NCBI RefSeq assembly: GCF_014873945.1
Contig: NZ_JADBEC010000002.1
Coordinates: 992,001-1,056,000, forward strand
Length of the DNA stretch: 64,000 nucleotides
Source of the DNA: Rhizobium viscosum
GTDB lineage: Bacteria > Pseudomonadota > Alphaproteobacteria > Rhizobiales > Rhizobiaceae
Reading direction: 5' to 3'
The position numbers and the translations under genes were made by a program. Shown piece by piece: positions 62,060 through 64,000 of the stretch. Positions within the stretch are counted from its first letter, which is position 1. Each line of letters opens with the position of its first letter. A model generated the notes under the pieces. It did no database searches and was not told where the DNA came from. It worked only from the letters and a program-made list of their open reading frames with translations.

Positions 62060-64000
62060 ATGTGGGATGAGAGCAATCCAGACACCGGCAAGAGCCTCTA
62101 TTTCGGTCCGTTTCAATTAATCGCCTCCGAACGTTTGCTTGCTAAGAACGGCAAACAGGTTGCAATTGGCGGCCGTGCCCTCGATATCCTCATAGCTCTG
62201 ACTCAGCGACCCGGCGAGATCTTGACGGGTGACGAGCTGACAAAGCTCGTCTGGAGGGGTCTAACGGTCGAAGACTCCAACCTCAGGGTTCACATCGCCT
62301 CCCTCAGAAAGGCCTTGGCAGACGGCGAGGACGACACGCGCTACGTATTGAACGTCGCAGGGCGCGGATATACGTTCGCGGCACCAATTCGTCGGGAACC
62401 GGTCACGCCTGAGAGATCACCGACTGCTGAGACGAGCGAGCCACGTTCCCAGAGCCTTCCCCATGCATTGCCGTCCCTTTTTGGCCGAACAGAGACGGTG
62501 AATGTCCTGTCGCTACTGGTTTTGTCACGCCGTTTTGTCACGGTCGTAGGACCAGGGGGCATCGGAAAAACCACCGTCGCTGTGGCAGTCGCTTATTCGC
62601 TTCGCCAGGAATTCGAAGAGAGAGCGATTTACTTCGTTGATCTCACTCTCATTCAGGATGCCAAGCAGGTTCCAAATGCAGTCGCCTCAGCTCTCGGGTG
62701 CTTTGTTCAAGGCCCCGAGGTAGAGCCGTTCATCCTGGCTTTTGTATCCGGGAAGAAGATCCTCGTTGTGTTAGATAATTGTGAGCATGTCATTTCGGCC
62801 GCCGCAGCCCTTGCCGAGCGCCTTTTCCATGCTGCGCCATCGCTCCATTTATTGGCCACCAGTCGCGAGGCCTTGCGCGTAGACGGTGAGAACGTGCACT
62901 TGCTTCTCCCTCTTGATACGCCGCGCGGCGAGGTTACAACGGCATCCCAGGCCCTTGGTTCTCCTGCTGTCAAACTTTTCATGGAGAAAGCCGCGTCTTC
63001 TGGGCATAGGTTAAGCCTTACCGATGCAGAAGCACCGACGGTCGCGAATATCTGCCGCCGCCTCGACGGCATTGCTCTGGCGATCGAGCTTGTGGCAAGC
63101 CGCGTCGGTACTTTCGGCATCCAAGGTACATTCGATCTCATGGGGAACGACGCCGAGCTCCAGCTCCAGGGGCGGCGCAATGCTGTGCCTCGTCATCAAA
63201 CGCTTCAGGGAATGCTCGACTGGAGCTACAATCTCCTGTCCAACATTGAGCAAGAAGTGCTGAGCAGGCTTTCGATTTTTGTCGGACAATTTACCTTCGA
63301 AGCTGCTATCGAAGTCGCTGGGTCCTCGGAAGACACAATCCGGACGACAAATGCCATTGCAAGCTTGGTAGACAAGTCGCTTGTTTGGATATCGCCCGCT
63401 GACGGCGTGATCACGTATCGACTTCTCGACACGACACGCGTTTATGCCGCCGCCAAACTTGCGGCCAGCGGCGAAACGCACGCGGTGGCGATGCGACACG
63501 CACAATATTTCGCCGACTTCTTGAAGATGCGTGAAACCGAGGATCTCGTTTCACATGGGCACAATGTCGAGGCCTACGCGCCGCACATCGGAAATATCCG
63601 CCAAGCGTTGGGGTGGTGTTTTTCCAGTTCCGGAAATGTCTGCATCGGCATTGAGCTCACGTCCCATGCCGCTCCCCTGTTCCTTGCATCTTTCCCGCTG
63701 CTCGCCGAATGCAGTAACTGGTGCAGCAAAGCGATGGCGACACTTCTGCCGAGCGATCGGGGCCAACGAAGAGAACTCTACCTGCAGAAAGCACTCGCGC
63801 TTTCATCGATGTACTTGTGGGATGACAGCGAAAAAGTCAAAGCAGCTCTCGAACGTGGCCTGGAACTCTCTGAAAAACTGGGCGAGGATCGACTTCAGCA
63901 TTACCTGCTTCTCGGCTTGAATGTCTTCTTTACCCGTCGTGGCGAGTTTGCGAGCGCCCTGGGCGTTGCAAAGCGTGCTGCAGCCCTGTCGGAAAAATTT
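62060..64000 (+). CDS. Winged-helix/STAND ATPase regulator (partial, runs off window)
   Basis: 647 aa visible, no stop before the window end. Residues 12-108 are an OmpR/CadC-type winged helix (LYFGPFQLIASERLL, LDILIALTQRPGEILT, SNLRVHIASLRKAL, VAGRGYTFAAPI). Then a STAND-type NTPase: Walker A GPGGIGKTT (164-172), Walker B ILVVLDN (234-240) and LLATSREAL as sensor. A GLPLAIEL-like LDGIALAIELVASR follows, then a helical, TPR-like region from about 440. This layout matches the AfsR/COG3903-type predicted ATPases. The start at 62060 has AGGACGG eight bases upstream; an in-frame ATG at 62018 is possible. Divergent from the Liv operon. Confidence 0.88.
   Translation, partial: MWDESNPDTGKSLYFGPFQLIASERLLAKNGKQVAIGGRALDILIALTQRPGEILTGDELTKLVWRGLTVEDSNLRVHIASLRKALADGEDDTRYVLNVAGRGYTFAAPIRREPVTPERSPTAETSEPRSQSLPHALPSLFGRTETVNVLSLLVLSRRFVTVVGPGGIGKTTVAVAVAYSLRQEFEERAIYFVDLTLIQDAKQVPNAVASALGCFVQGPEVEPFILAFVSGKKILVVLDNCEHVISAAAALAERLFHAAPSLHLLATSREALRVDGENVHLLLPLDTPRGEVTTASQALGSPAVKLFMEKAASSGHRLSLTDAEAPTVANICRRLDGIALAIELVASRVGTFGIQGTFDLMGNDAELQLQGRRNAVPRHQTLQGMLDWSYNLLSNIEQEVLSRLSIFVGQFTFEAAIEVAGSSEDTIRTTNAIASLVDKSLVWISPADGVITYRLLDTTRVYAAAKLAASGETHAVAMRHAQYFADFLKMRETEDLVSHGHNVEAYAPHIGNIRQALGWCFSSSGNVCIGIELTSHAAPLFLASFPLLAECSNWCSKAMATLLPSDRGQRRELYLQKALALSSMYLWDDSEKVKAALERGLELSEKLGEDRLQHYLLLGLNVFFTRRGEFASALGVAKRAAALSEKF

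Noticed and set aside
1..64000. CRISPR arrays, tRNA/rRNA genes, transposases, phage genes
   Set aside because: Looked for repeat-spacer patterns, cloverleaf-like anchors and transposase motifs; none seen by eye. A dedicated search (tRNA and IS finders) would be decisive.

Overview
The window has the high GC, dense accessory gene content, solute ABC operons and frequent GTG/TTG starts typical of a Rhizobiaceae (Rhizobium/Sinorhizobium-like) genome. It is more likely a plasmid, chromid or accessory chromosomal segment than core chromosome, because there are no ribosomal, tRNA or central housekeeping genes. Taxonomy is inferred from gene types and was not tested. I saw no insertion sequence, phage, CRISPR array or RNA gene.

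Layout. 0.2-3.3 kb: TonB-dependent siderophore receptor with a convergent AraC regulator. 3.5-12.3 kb: an island of leaderless oxidative and proteolytic enzymes. On the minus strand it has a subtilase with a small propeptide-like protein, then a type-3 copper tyrosinase, a DUF2182 membrane protein, a DJ-1/PfpI protein and an unknown protein. Divergently it has a matrixin metalloprotease and a GMC oxidoreductase with an extra N-terminal domain. 12.3-13.0 kb: vapBC with a visible promoter/operator. 13.5-20.3 kb: AraC regulator divergent from a ketose-epimerase plus ribose-type ABC operon, closed by a clear terminator. 20.8-24.0 kb: membrane-fusion protein and processive GT2 synthase, matching the bgsBA mixed-linkage beta-glucan arrangement. 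24.1-25.5 kb: MEKHLA and GNAT proteins. 25.7-32.6 kb: GH51 arabinofuranosidase, MalFGK-type ABC importer and ArsR-type regulator, an arabinoside utilisation operon. 33-35.7 kb: small proteins and an orphan histidine kinase.

36-52.5 kb: a catabolic/redox and regulatory region holding an FAD monooxygenase and MHS-family transporter, a VirA/VirG-like two-component system enclosing a di-haem cytochrome c peroxidase gene, a GMC dehydrogenase, a GT29-like protein, an SSS symporter, a cytochrome P460, a ketopantoate-reductase-like protein, a D-2-hydroxyacid dehydrogenase, an alpha/beta hydrolase and a DUF3311-like protein. 52.7-56.8 kb: FixJ-type regulator, single-domain receiver and a convergent PAS kinase. 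56.9-61.5 kb: Liv-type (HAAT) importer. From 62.06 kb: a winged-helix/STAND ATPase regulator running off the window.

The two strongest leads are these. (1) The VirA/VirG-like operon resembles Agrobacterium VirA/VirG in length, topology and phospho-acceptor positions, and a perfect 12-base vir-box match lies about 95 bp upstream of the response regulator, although no T-DNA or virB/D genes are present. (2) The leaderless tyrosinase/subtilase/matrixin/GMC island contains a stand-alone I9-propeptide-like protein directly after the subtilase and has no function I can name.
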